DNA of 7,036 nucleotides from an uncultured Coriobacteriales bacterium (GCA_947305035.1 CAMZCV010000047.1:1-7036), one strand, 5' to 3'. Shown: positions 1-5,200, counted from the stretch's first letter. Translations and numbers: made by a program. The notes: generated by a model from the letters alone, not told the origin.

Positions 1-72
1 GTGGCCCAGCTTGCGGTCATCGCGCAGGAGTTGCATAGGATGAACGATGAGCGACCTCACAGAAAAACTTAG
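1..72 (+). CDS. Possible 3' end of an upstream gene (partial, last 23 codons)
   Basis: Frame 1 is open from the window edge to a TAG at 70-72 and reads as a plausible helical tail rich in A, L, I, E and R, ending DERPHRKT. It would overlap the primase-helicase gene by 26 bases. The other two forward frames close earlier, at TAG 36-38 and TGA 41-43, and look less protein-like, but 72 bases are too few to decide which frame is coding. No function can be assigned; in this position phages often carry a small recombination or replication accessory gene. Confidence 0.35.
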   Translation: MAQLAVIAQELHRMNDERPHRKT

Positions 73-2239
73 GTACATACCATCGGATGACTACGACACC
101 TGGCTCACGGTTGGCATGGCGCTCAAGCACGAGGGCTACGGCTGGGAGGTCTGGGACGAGTGGAGCCGTTCGTCACCCAAGTACCAAGAGGGCGTCTGCG
201 AGAGGAAGTGGCGCAGCTTCAACGAGCTCAACGCTGGTGAGCCAGCGACGGGCGGCACCATCGACCATCTCGCGCGTCTCAACGGGTGGGCGGACGATTA
301 CGGCGAGGAACTAGTCCTCGGCCAACTGATTCGAGACGCTGCCCCGACGAGGGATTACGTCTTCGTGGACAAGACGGCTGAGCGCGAGAACCTGCCGGCG
401 TTCGACGCAGACAAGTACGACCCACGCGCGGATGCCATAGCCTACCTTGAGGGCATGTTCGAGCCCGAGGACGTTATCGGCTTCAACGGCGAGTTCGCCC
501 GTAAGGACGATAGGCTCGTGCCGACCGTCAACGCTCACAGCTTCACGGCTTCATGGCTCATAGAGACGATCCGCAAGGGGCCGATGAAGAAGGCTGGCGG
601 CGTAGACCCATCTGAGCAGGCGGTGCGCGAGGCGTTCGGAGTCATCGGTGACGATGGGTGCTACGTCAGAATCAACCCGCTCGACGGCCACGGCGACGGC
701 AACGGCAACGTCACGCGCTTCGCCAACGCGATAATCGAGTCCGACGAGGATGACATCGAGACGCAGTATGCCATCTACCGCAAGCTGGAACTGCCGATAC
801 GCTTCCTCGTTCACAGCGGCCACCACTCGCTTCACGCGATAGTCAAGGTGGACGCGCTCAACATCACCGAGTACCGAGAGCGCGTGGCGTTCCTCTACGC
901 CTTCTGCGCCAAGAACGGCCTGCGTGTTGACGAGGCCAACAAGAACCCGTCCCGTTACAGCCGCATGCCAGGTGTCAGGCGAGACGGCCAATGGCAGCGC
1001 ATAGTAGAGCGCGACGTGGGCAAGAGGTCGTGGGACGAGTGGCGCGAGTGGGTTGAGGAGACAAACGACACCCTGCCCGCAGAGGAGCCCTTGGGTGACC
1101 TGGACGATTTGCCAGACCTCGCACCGGAGCTTATCGGTGGTCTTCTGCGAATGGGACACAAGATGCTCATCGCCGCGCCGTCAAAGGCTGGCAAGAGCTT
1201 CCTCTTGCAGGAGTTGGCGGTCTGCATCGCCGAGGGTCGCCCATGGCTGGGGCATCCGGTCATGCAGGGCAAGGTCCTCTACGTCAACTTGGAGTTGGAC
1301 GCGATAAGCTGCAAGCACCGATTCCGCGACATATGCTCTGCGATGAGCGGCTGCAAGCACACGGGTGACGTTCTGGTGCTGAACCTCAGAGGTCGCTCGG
1401 TGCCGCTGGACAAGCTGGCCCCGACGCTCATCAGGCGCTACCGTGACGCAAAGCTCATGGCAATCATTATCGACCCCATTTACAAGGTCATCACCGGAGA
1501 CGAGAACTCGGCATCCGAGATGGCCGCTTTCTGCAACTTGTTCGACTCCATCGCCACCGAGTGCGGCTGCGCGATGGTCTACAGCCACCACTTCTCGAAG
1601 GGCGCTTCGTCCAAGTACACCAATGCGGCAGACAGGGCAAGCGGCAGCGGCGTGTTCGCACGCGACCCCGACGCGATCCTCTCGATGAGCGAGTTGCCCA
1701 CGGACGAGGGTAAGGTCGCGACGTACCGAGAGGTTCGACCGGGCAGCGGCAACCCAACGGGCTGGCGCATATCGGCCACCCTGCGAGAGTTCCCCACGCC
1801 ACCGGACTTCGACATCTGGTTTGACTGGCCGCTCCACGTACCCGACGATGGGCGAGTCCTCGCATCTGTGAGCGACAGGGGCGAGCAGGGCGTCGGCAAG
1901 AGGCAGGGCAGGAGGACGCTCGGTGCCAGGGAACTTCTCGACCAGTACCAGATGGAGTGTATGGCGAGCGGTGACACCGCGATTGCCAAGGACGTTCTCA
2001 TGGGAACGCTCGAATGCAGCGAGTCCAAGCTGAACTCGCTCGTGCGCGAGGCGGCGAGGCTCATGACCGCAACGGCCCGCGTTGACGAGTTCAACGTCGT
2101 TCCGGTCGTGCTGCCCTCGGATGCCGAGTCGTTCATCTTCGAGGGGCGCGAGTACGTCCCCGAGAGGAGCCGCGCGGGAAAGGTAATCAAGTCCCGCCAA
2201 TGGCATCCGAGGGGGTCGCAGACGCACCATCAGATATGA
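47..2239 (+). CDS. Phage primase-helicase: PriCT-2-like domain, AEP-like primase core, RepA/AAA_25 helicase
   Basis: This is the replication protein of the element, 730 aa and cytoplasmic, expected to prime and unwind DNA. Residues about 4-82 match the PriCT-2 pattern (IP..DYDTWL..GMALKHEG...WDEWS......KW..F then a C-terminal ..LARLNGW). Residues about 200-320 resemble an archaeo-eukaryotic primase core: acidic ESDEDD at 231-236, S-L-H at 261-263 after SGHH, D295, and a basic R-Y-S-R-M-P-G segment at 303-309. Residues about 355-600 are a RecA-fold ATPase of the RepA/AAA_25 type: Walker A APSKAGKS at 377-384, Walker B hydrophobics ending in D476, SHH at 513-515, and an ASGSGVFARDPDAIL segment at 531-545. 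Residues about 620-685 may form a winged helix. The start at 47 has AGGATGA upstream (37-43). AGG and ATA codons recur in a GC-rich background, as in many phage genes. The helicase assignment is firm; primase activity is inferred from motifs. Confidence 0.93.
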   Translation: MSDLTEKLRYIPSDDYDTWLTVGMALKHEGYGWEVWDEWSRSSPKYQEGVCERKWRSFNELNAGEPATGGTIDHLARLNGWADDYGEELVLGQLIRDAAPTRDYVFVDKTAERENLPAFDADKYDPRADAIAYLEGMFEPEDVIGFNGEFARKDDRLVPTVNAHSFTASWLIETIRKGPMKKAGGVDPSEQAVREAFGVIGDDGCYVRINPLDGHGDGNGNVTRFANAIIESDEDDIETQYAIYRKLELPIRFLVHSGHHSLHAIVKVDALNITEYRERVAFLYAFCAKNGLRVDEANKNPSRYSRMPGVRRDGQWQRIVERDVGKRSWDEWREWVEETNDTLPAEEPLGDLDDLPDLAPELIGGLLRMGHKMLIAAPSKAGKSFLLQELAVCIAEGRPWLGHPVMQGKVLYVNLELDAISCKHRFRDICSAMSGCKHTGDVLVLNLRGRSVPLDKLAPTLIRRYRDAKLMAIIIDPIYKVITGDENSASEMAAFCNLFDSIATECGCAMVYSHHFSKGASSKYTNAADRASGSGVFARDPDAILSMSELPTDEGKVATYREVRPGSGNPTGWRISATLREFPTPPDFDIWFDWPLHVPDDGRVLASVSDRGEQGVGKRQGRRTLGARELLDQYQMECMASGDTAIAKDVLMGTLECSESKLNSLVREAARLMTATARVDEFNVVPVVLPSDAESFIFEGREYVPERSRAGKVIKSRQWHPRGSQTHHQI

Positions 2240-2284
2240 GATACGAAACCCCCTTATAGGGGGATATCTCATACCTTATATCTG
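2231..2284. repeat. Nested inverted repeat overlapping the stop codon of the primase-helicase gene
   Basis: Three nested arms are visible: CAGAT 2231-2235 with ATCTG 2280-2284, ATGAGATA 2236-2243 with TATCTCAT 2265-2272, and CCCCCT 2249-2254 with AGGGGG 2258-2263 around a TAT loop. This gives 19 possible base pairs with one asymmetric internal loop (CGAAA opposite A) and a seven-base bulge. The left arm includes the last codons and TGA stop (2237-2239) of the gene. No T-run follows on either strand, so it is not a standard intrinsic terminator. It could be a Rho-independent-like pause, an RNA-stabilising structure, a protein-binding operator or part of a replication origin. Confidence 0.7.
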
Positions 2285-2296
2285 ACTACCAATCCA

Positions 2297-2360
2297 GCAG
2301 ACGGACGGGAGGGGAGGGGAGGGGCTTTATGCCCCCCTCCCCCTACCCTGTCCTGTCTGC
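2297..2360. repeat. Long GC-rich imperfect hairpin in the gap before the VRR-NUC gene
   Basis: GCAGAC at 2297-2302 pairs with GTCTGC at 2355-2360, GGAC 2303-2306 with GTCC 2350-2353, GGG 2307-2309 with CCC 2346-2348, and the following G4 blocks with C blocks at 2340-2343 and 2334-2337. The loop lies around TTTAT 2326-2330. I count about 25 possible pairs, interrupted by single-base bulges. It lacks a T-run downstream. Its left arm is also a G-quadruplex motif, so two folds compete. Possible roles are transcript control of the nuclease gene or a replication origin element next to the primase-helicase; neither is proven by sequence. Confidence 0.7.
2307..2324 (+). other. G-quadruplex motif, four G-runs with one-base A loops
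   Basis: The + strand reads GGGAGGGGAGGGGAGGGG: four runs of 3-4 guanines, each separated by a single A. One-base loops are known to favour very stable parallel quadruplexes in DNA and RNA. The complementary strand is correspondingly C-rich and could form an i-motif, and the purine tract is near mirror-symmetric. It is in the sense strand, so an mRNA running into the nuclease gene would carry it. Confidence 0.8.
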
Positions 2361-2371
2361 GGATAGGAATT

Positions 2372-2377
2372 GGGGGT
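2372..2377 (+). promoter_or_regulatory. Ribosome binding site GGGGGT for the TTG-started VRR-NUC gene
   Basis: GGGGGT can pair with the CCUCC anti-Shine-Dalgarno using one G-U wobble and lies seven bases before TTG 2385. It is the best-spaced purine block for any of the three in-frame TTG codons (2370, 2379, 2385) and therefore supports 2385. An AGGA at 2365-2368 would instead serve TTG 2379 at ten bases. Confidence 0.55.
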
Positions 2378-2384
2378 TTTGTAC

Positions 2385-2738
2385 TTGACTGAAAAATCTG
2401 AGCGATGGGAGCAGCGGCAGGTGGTCCAGTGGGCTAGGCAGTACCCATGGGGGCGGCTGCTGTTCCACGTCCCGAACGAGGGACACCACCATGACACCGA
2501 CATGGGCGTGAGAAGCGGCGTGCCAGACCTGGTGCTGCCAGTCCCGATGGGACGCTTTCACGGCCTGTTCATCGAGATGAAGCGCGAGGACGGCGGGCAG
2601 CTGTCCCACAACCAGAAACTCTGGCTCCATTGGCTGAGGGCGATGGGATACCGCGCCGAGTGTTGCCACGGCTGGGAGGCCGCTAGGGACGTACTCATGG
2701 ACTACATGGGGGTGACCGACGATGATCCAGTTCGGTGA
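2385..2738 (+). CDS. VRR-NUC domain nuclease
   Basis: A 117-aa protein that is almost entirely a VRR-NUC fold, a PD-(D/E)XK family nuclease seen stand-alone in many phages near replication genes. It is expected to cut branched or structured DNA. Visible signatures are E9 and Q11 in the first helix (WEQRQVVQWAR), HVPNEG at 28-33, GVPDL with D48, FIEMK at 62-66 giving the E-x-K pair (E64, K66), then GGQLS..Q with Q77, and a closing C-terminal helix. These match the catalytic D...E-x-K...Q layout. No ATG or GTG is available: an in-frame TAG at 2364-2366 leaves only TTG at 2370, 2379 or 2385. I chose 2385 for its spacing from GGGGGT; 2370 would add five residues. The gene follows the structured gap and overlaps the next gene by 17 bases. 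The family call is firm; the substrate is unknown. Confidence 0.9.
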   Translation: MTEKSERWEQRQVVQWARQYPWGRLLFHVPNEGHHHDTDMGVRSGVPDLVLPVPMGRFHGLFIEMKREDGGQLSHNQKLWLHWLRAMGYRAECCHGWEAARDVLMDYMGVTDDDPVR

Positions 2739-3024
2739 CTGGCGCTTGGCTCCGTATGACGAACGTAACTGGGCCTTGGAGCATAGGGAGGTCGTGACCG
2801 ACAACCCGCGACTCAAAGACAAGTCCCGCATCGGGAAACTTGAGTGGAAGCGCACGGGCAACTACTTCCAGTCACTCGACGGCGCTCTGAGGTTCGTGGT
2901 TGACCGGGAGCTTCGTGAGCGCCACGCCAAGCGCGGCTACGTGAAGAAACTCAACGAGGCGATTGCCGAGATTGAGTCCATCTACGCGGAGTATGCGGCG
3001 AGCATCAAGAAACATGGCTTCTGA
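2722..3024 (+). CDS. Small phage protein with C-terminal coiled-coil-like helix
   Basis: A 100-aa soluble protein of unknown function. The N-terminal half is beta-like (IQFGDWRLAPYDERNWALEH). A central W-K-R-T-G-N-Y-F-Q-S-L-D-G-A-L segment (residues 43-57) resembles the 'xGYYxxLxxAL' signature I remember in small phage proteins encoded near recombination or replication genes. A charged helical stretch follows from about residue 58 to 97, with heptad-like hydrophobics that could be a short coiled coil. ATG 2722 has GGGGGTGA at 2708-2715 upstream and sits inside the end of the nuclease gene (17-base overlap), suggesting translational coupling. No catalytic motif is visible. It is a real gene by its codon pattern, RBS and placement; its role is unassigned. 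Confidence 0.8.
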   Translation: MIQFGDWRLAPYDERNWALEHREVVTDNPRLKDKSRIGKLEWKRTGNYFQSLDGALRFVVDRELRERHAKRGYVKKLNEAIAEIESIYAEYAASIKKHGF

Positions 3025-3068
3025 CGTGAATAACCGTCGTTTGAGACGAGATTGAGAGGGTTGTGGCA

Positions 3069-3260
3069 GTGGGTATCGCAATCGACAGGACGGAGCTCGA
3101 AACGCTCCGAAAGGCACGCAGGGTGCTGTGGGACCACATCGACAGAATTGAGCGGTCGTTCGACCCCAGGCGTCCCGAGAAGTACGACTCGGAATCTCAT
3201 GACTACGTGGAAAGGCTCGCCTGCGACCTTGACGAGCTCATTGACCAGATGGAGCGGTAG
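3069..3260 (+). CDS. Small hypothetical helical protein
   Basis: A 63-aa, highly charged, probably all-helical protein. Two helices (ELETLRKARRVLWDHIDRIER and HDYVERLACDLDELIDQMER) are separated by a short polar linker with two prolines, an arrangement that could form a helical hairpin or dimer. The start is GTG: GTG 3069 lies nine bases after GAGG (3056-3059) and is preferred over GTG 3063, which would leave only three bases of spacing and add two residues. A 44-base gap precedes it, the second-largest in the window. The stop TAG is immediately followed by the ATG of the next gene. No family is recognised. Confidence 0.72.
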   Translation: MGIAIDRTELETLRKARRVLWDHIDRIERSFDPRRPEKYDSESHDYVERLACDLDELIDQMER

Positions 3261-3515
3261 ATGGCTATCAGGCAGGTGCGTGAGGTTCCCGCGCCGAAGT
3301 ACAGGCCGCAGGAATCGTTCGTGGCGAAGGACGTGCGCGAGTTCCTGCGGCTGGGATATGACGCTGCGGTGTTCGAGTACCCAGGGCGCGACGCGAAGAG
3401 CATCCGCGCTGCGCTCGCTTCCTACATCAAGAAGAACCCAAAGACGTGCTCGAAGTTGGCCGTCTGCGTGCGCGGCGGCGATGACGGCACATGCTACCTG
3501 TACAGGAGGGACTAG
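3261..3515 (+). CDS. Small hypothetical phage protein
   Basis: An 84-aa basic protein. Its ATG directly abuts the preceding TAG, with GGAGCGG just upstream inside the previous gene. The layout is an N-terminal extended stretch (AIRQVREVPAPKYRPQ), a helix ending DVREFLRLGYDAAVFEY, a second helix SIRAALASYIKKNP, then a short beta hairpin LAVCVRGGDDGTCYLYRRD. I remember similar 'FLxxGxDxAxVxYxG...S...L...YLxR' small proteins from phages and mobile elements of Gram-positive bacteria, where the alternation suggests a small nucleic-acid-interacting fold, but this is memory and no function is established. It is followed two bases later by the next ATG. Confidence 0.8.
   Translation: MAIRQVREVPAPKYRPQESFVAKDVREFLRLGYDAAVFEYPGRDAKSIRAALASYIKKNPKTCSKLAVCVRGGDDGTCYLYRRD
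3504..3510 (+). promoter_or_regulatory. Strong ribosome binding site AGGAGGG deciding the start at 3518
   Basis: AGGAGGG ends seven bases before ATG 3518 and is encoded within the last codons of the preceding gene. It supports 3518 over the in-frame ATG at 3491, which has no comparable purine block and would create a 25-base overlap. Confidence 0.75.
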
Positions 3516-3517
3516 CG

Positions 3518-3916
3518 ATGGCGAACAACGTGGACTTCTGGCGCGTCTGCAAGGAGCGCGACGAGTGGCGCGAGCGGGCCGAGGACATGATAAACACCGT
3601 TGGGATGCCCTATCCGCTCGACGCAGATGGTGAACCCATCAGGATCGGCGACGTGCTGGACGGAGACTACAGCTTCCTGCCGGCGAAGGTCGTTGGCTAT
3701 CACGAATGCTGCGGGGACGTTCTGCCCATCGTGGAGAACGACGGCGAGTTTCAGGTTAGCCCTGATATGGTCACGCATTACGTCGAGCCAGATGTCGAGG
3801 ACGTTCTGCGTGAGATGCTTGACGAACATCGCAGGTGGTTCGACGGCGAGGGCGAGCGCACGGTTGGCGAGATGGTCGCTGACTACGCGAGCCGTCTGCA
3901 ACTCAAGGAGGACTAG
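3518..3916 (+). CDS. DADG-P-I / VEDVLRE family phage protein, copy 1
   Basis: A 132-aa acidic protein of unknown function and the first of two tandem paralogues. An N-terminal helix (FWRVCKERDEWRERAEDM) is followed by PLDADGEPIRIGDVLDG (residues 33-49), a beta-rich middle that probably forms a small barrel (PAKVVGYHECCGDVLPIVENDGEFQVSP), then VEDVLREML (93-101) and a terminal amphipathic helix with ADYASRLQL. The same PL.VDADG.PI..GDV, VEDVLRE and YA..L.L landmarks recur in the next gene. I remember this family as abundant in phages and prophages of Coriobacteriia; no activity is known to me. The N-terminal segment is the variable part between copies. The stop TAG abuts the ATG of the paralogue. 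Confidence 0.88.
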   Translation: MANNVDFWRVCKERDEWRERAEDMINTVGMPYPLDADGEPIRIGDVLDGDYSFLPAKVVGYHECCGDVLPIVENDGEFQVSPDMVTHYVEPDVEDVLREMLDEHRRWFDGEGERTVGEMVADYASRLQLKED

Positions 3917-4351
3917 ATGGAGAGCATCGACAGGCTGCGGGAGTGGGCAGACGAGCTTATATGTCACCCGACAACGCTAACACGACTGACCACAATTGCC
4001 GATGATATCGAGCGCGAGGCGGCGGACATGGTGCCGCTACCCGTGGACGCTGACGGCGTGCCCATCCACGTCGGGGACGTGATGGAGAACATCGTCTGCC
4101 CACCAGTCCACCGTGAGGTAACGGGCGTTGGAGTCGAGTGCTTCTATGGATGGGAAGAGGGAAACGGTCGCTACTCGCAGTTCGGCGCTAACTGCTATCG
4201 TCACCACCACGCCCCGACCGTCGAGGACGTGCTGCGGGAGTTCGCAAGCGATATCGCCGATGTTCTCGGCGGCGACGATTTCAGGCTGGACGATAGCGAC
4301 GAGCTGTTCGCCGAGTACGCCGCAAAGCTAAGGCTGGCAGGTGACGAGTGA
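3917..4351 (+). CDS. DADG-P-I / VEDVLRE family phage protein, copy 2
   Basis: A 144-aa acidic protein, paralogous to the upstream gene. An N-terminal helical segment (RLREWADELI...IADDIEREAADMV) leads into LPVDADGVPIHVGDVMEN (residues 41-58), a beta-rich middle (REVTGVGVECFYGWEEGNGRYSQFG), a histidine run RHHHAPTVEDVLREFA (95-110), a very acidic stretch around GGDDFRLDDSDE, and a final YAAKLRLAGDE. This copy is closer than copy 1 to the family form I remember. HHH before VEDVLRE could bind metal but is not a known site. The GDE tail is encoded by the first of the repeated stop-start linkers, which also carries the ribosome binding site of the next gene. Confidence 0.9.
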   Translation: MESIDRLREWADELICHPTTLTRLTTIADDIEREAADMVPLPVDADGVPIHVGDVMENIVCPPVHREVTGVGVECFYGWEEGNGRYSQFGANCYRHHHAPTVEDVLREFASDIADVLGGDDFRLDDSDELFAEYAAKLRLAGDE

Positions 4352-4355
4352 TGGA
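4340..4355 (+). repeat. Stop-start linker, type A copy 1
   Basis: GGTGACGAGTGATGGA encodes the GDE tail, supplies GGTGA as a ribosome binding site complementary to the UCACC part of the 16S 3' end, and overlaps TGA with ATG by one base. The identical 16 bases recur at 4684-4699. Confidence 0.8.
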
Positions 4356-4695
4356 TGAAATCAATCAGGTCGTTCTTGAGGCGAAGGACGTGCTCGCCCT
4401 CGTTCTCGGTGGCCCCATCCCCGATAAATGGTCGGTCTATTGCGAGACGGCCCACGACGAGGACTTGCGCGACAACAGGCTTCCACTCGTGGCCGACCTC
4501 ATGCAGAAGATGGCGTGGTCGCTCATGCAGGTGAGCAGGTGGAAGGATGACCACAGGTGGAGTGCGAAGGTATGCGGGCGGTATGCCTACGACTGCCTGA
4601 CGTGCTTCGCAGGGGACATTCTCGAATACATTGACCCGCAGGACGCGACGAAAATCTGCAAGGAGTGGCTTGAGCTGATGGGTGGTGACGAGTGA
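4351..4695 (+). CDS. Hypothetical phage protein, Cys/Trp-containing helical
   Basis: A 114-aa soluble, mostly helical protein not recognised as a member of any family. It has an N-terminal hydrophobic helix (INQVVLEAKDVLALVLGG), a central LVADLMQKMAWSLMQVSRWKDDHRW segment, and a Cys-containing stretch (VCGRYAYDCLTCFAGDILEYI) followed by a final helix ending in GGDE. Cysteines at about 74, 81 and 84 are too few to argue for a zinc site alone. ATG 4351 is preferred over the GTG three bases earlier because it gives the TGATG stop-start overlap and a six-base gap from AGGTGA. Its own end carries the second type A linker, so it is probably translationally coupled to both neighbours. Confidence 0.82.
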   Translation: MDEINQVVLEAKDVLALVLGGPIPDKWSVYCETAHDEDLRDNRLPLVADLMQKMAWSLMQVSRWKDDHRWSAKVCGRYAYDCLTCFAGDILEYIDPQDATKICKEWLELMGGDE

Positions 4696-4699
4696 TGGA
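4684..4699 (+). repeat. Stop-start linker, type A copy 2
   Basis: Identical over 16 bases to 4340-4355. It ends one gene with GDE and opens the next at ATG 4695 with a one-base TGATG overlap. Confidence 0.8.
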
Positions 4700-4913
4700 G
4701 CCTGAGAACAAGTTCCCGTACTACACGATAGAGCTGCTTAACAGCGAGCGCTCCAACGCCGAGGACTACATCTGGCGCTACGAGGGGCTGGATGGCTTTA
4801 CGTTCGTGGAGAAGGCTGGCGAGATAGCCTACTACCACGGCTATGCCGATGCGATGGACAAGGCCGTGCGTGTAATCAGCCACGACTTCGAAAGAGCGGG
4901 TGATGCCGAGTGA
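4695..4913 (+). CDS. Small hypothetical phage protein
   Basis: A 72-aa acidic protein, aromatic-rich at its start (KFPYYTIELL, DYIWRYEGLDGFTFVEKAGEIAYYHGYADAMDKAVRVI). It probably forms a small alpha/beta fold with a final helix carrying H and D residues (ISHDFERAGDAE). The EIAYYHGYADAMDKA stretch resembles the 'A-x-x-x-G-x-x-x-A-x-D-x-A' helix common in small phage proteins of unknown role. ATG 4695 is used rather than GTG 4692 because of the TGATG overlap. The C-terminal GDAE is set by the linker to the next gene. No catalytic function can be inferred. Confidence 0.82.
   Translation: MEPENKFPYYTIELLNSERSNAEDYIWRYEGLDGFTFVEKAGEIAYYHGYADAMDKAVRVISHDFERAGDAE
4899..4913 (+). repeat. Stop-start linker, type B copy 1
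   Basis: GGTGATGCCGAGTGA encodes the GDAE tail and carries GGTGATG as ribosome binding site. Its terminal GTGA is a four-base overlap of a GTG start (4910) with the TGA stop. The identical 15 bases recur at 5186-5200. Confidence 0.8.
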
Positions 4914-5200
4914 GCATCGAGAATGAGCGCATAGCACGCTGCGTCGGCTGGCTTGAGGGCTTTGCGCCCGCAGTCTGGGCCATGATATCGACCCCGACCG
5001 GCGAGAAGTTGTTCGATGCCTCGGTCGGTGACGAGTACGAGGCAACCGTGCGGATGCTGCGCGAGGCGCTTTATGCACCTAGGTGCGGCATCGTTGACCC
5101 AATGCAGGACGCGCCTAGGCCGAAGGTGACCTACGAAACCGTGGGCGAGTGGCACGGGCCAGTGACGGTGACGATGAAGAGTTGCGGTGATGCCGAGTGA
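4910..5200 (+). CDS. Hypothetical phage protein (GTG start)
   Basis: A 96-aa protein of unknown function. The N-terminal half is helical with a hydrophobic patch (CVGWLEGFAPAVWAMIS), then TGEKLFDASVGDEYEATVRMLREALYAPRCGI, and the C-terminal end looks beta-like (KVTYETVGEWHGPVTVTMKS). The start is GTG 4910 in a GTGA overlap with the preceding stop. Two Ala-Pro-Arg triplets (near residues 56-58 and 68-70) are encoded with CCT AGG, which places a perfect 12-base palindrome at 5075-5086 and an 8-base one at 5113-5120. It ends in CGDAE from the second type B linker. No family is recognised. Confidence 0.8.
   Translation: MSIENERIARCVGWLEGFAPAVWAMISTPTGEKLFDASVGDEYEATVRMLREALYAPRCGIVDPMQDAPRPKVTYETVGEWHGPVTVTMKSCGDAE
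5075..5086. repeat. Perfect 12-base palindrome inside a coding region
   Basis: GCACCTAGGTGC is fully self-complementary. A second CCTAGG-centred palindrome, GCCTAGGC, lies at 5113-5120, centred 36 bases downstream. Both fall on Ala-Pro-Arg codons, so the repetition may be a coding effect; a binding site is possible but unsupported. Confidence 0.5.
5186..5200 (+). repeat. Stop-start linker, type B copy 2
   Basis: Identical over 15 bases to 4899-4913. Here the next gene opens at ATG 5200, giving a one-base TGATG overlap, whereas copy 1 opens with a GTG four bases into the overlap. Confidence 0.8.

Noticed and set aside
1181..2272. A 363-codon open frame on the minus strand within the primase-helicase gene
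   Set aside because: It is antisense to a gene with clear Walker and PriCT-2 motifs, and its translation is rich in R, H, A and V without any recognisable motif. Long antisense frames are expected from the codon bias of GC-rich genes.
2231..2284. Intrinsic transcription terminator after the primase-helicase gene
   Set aside because: The stem is convincing but no T-run follows on either strand, so it is reported as an inverted repeat rather than a terminator.
2385..2390. TTGACT as a -35 promoter box
   Set aside because: No good -10 hexamer lies 16-18 bases downstream, and the TTG is the likely nuclease start codon.
2338..2861. Minus-strand frame of 172 codons opposite the nuclease gene
   Set aside because: It is antisense to a gene with intact VRR-NUC catalytic residues, has no ribosome binding site and no recognisable domain.
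3025..3068. Small hairpin (TCGT...ACGA around 3038-3050) and a possible promoter in the gap
   Set aside because: The stem is only four to five pairs and no convincing promoter boxes are present. The gap looks like a leader carrying a ribosome binding site.
3052..3633. A 193-codon plus-strand frame overlapping three small genes
   Set aside because: Its translation is dominated by S, R, T and W as in a shifted GC-rich frame, while the overlapped genes have ribosome binding sites, tight spacing and natural-looking proteins.
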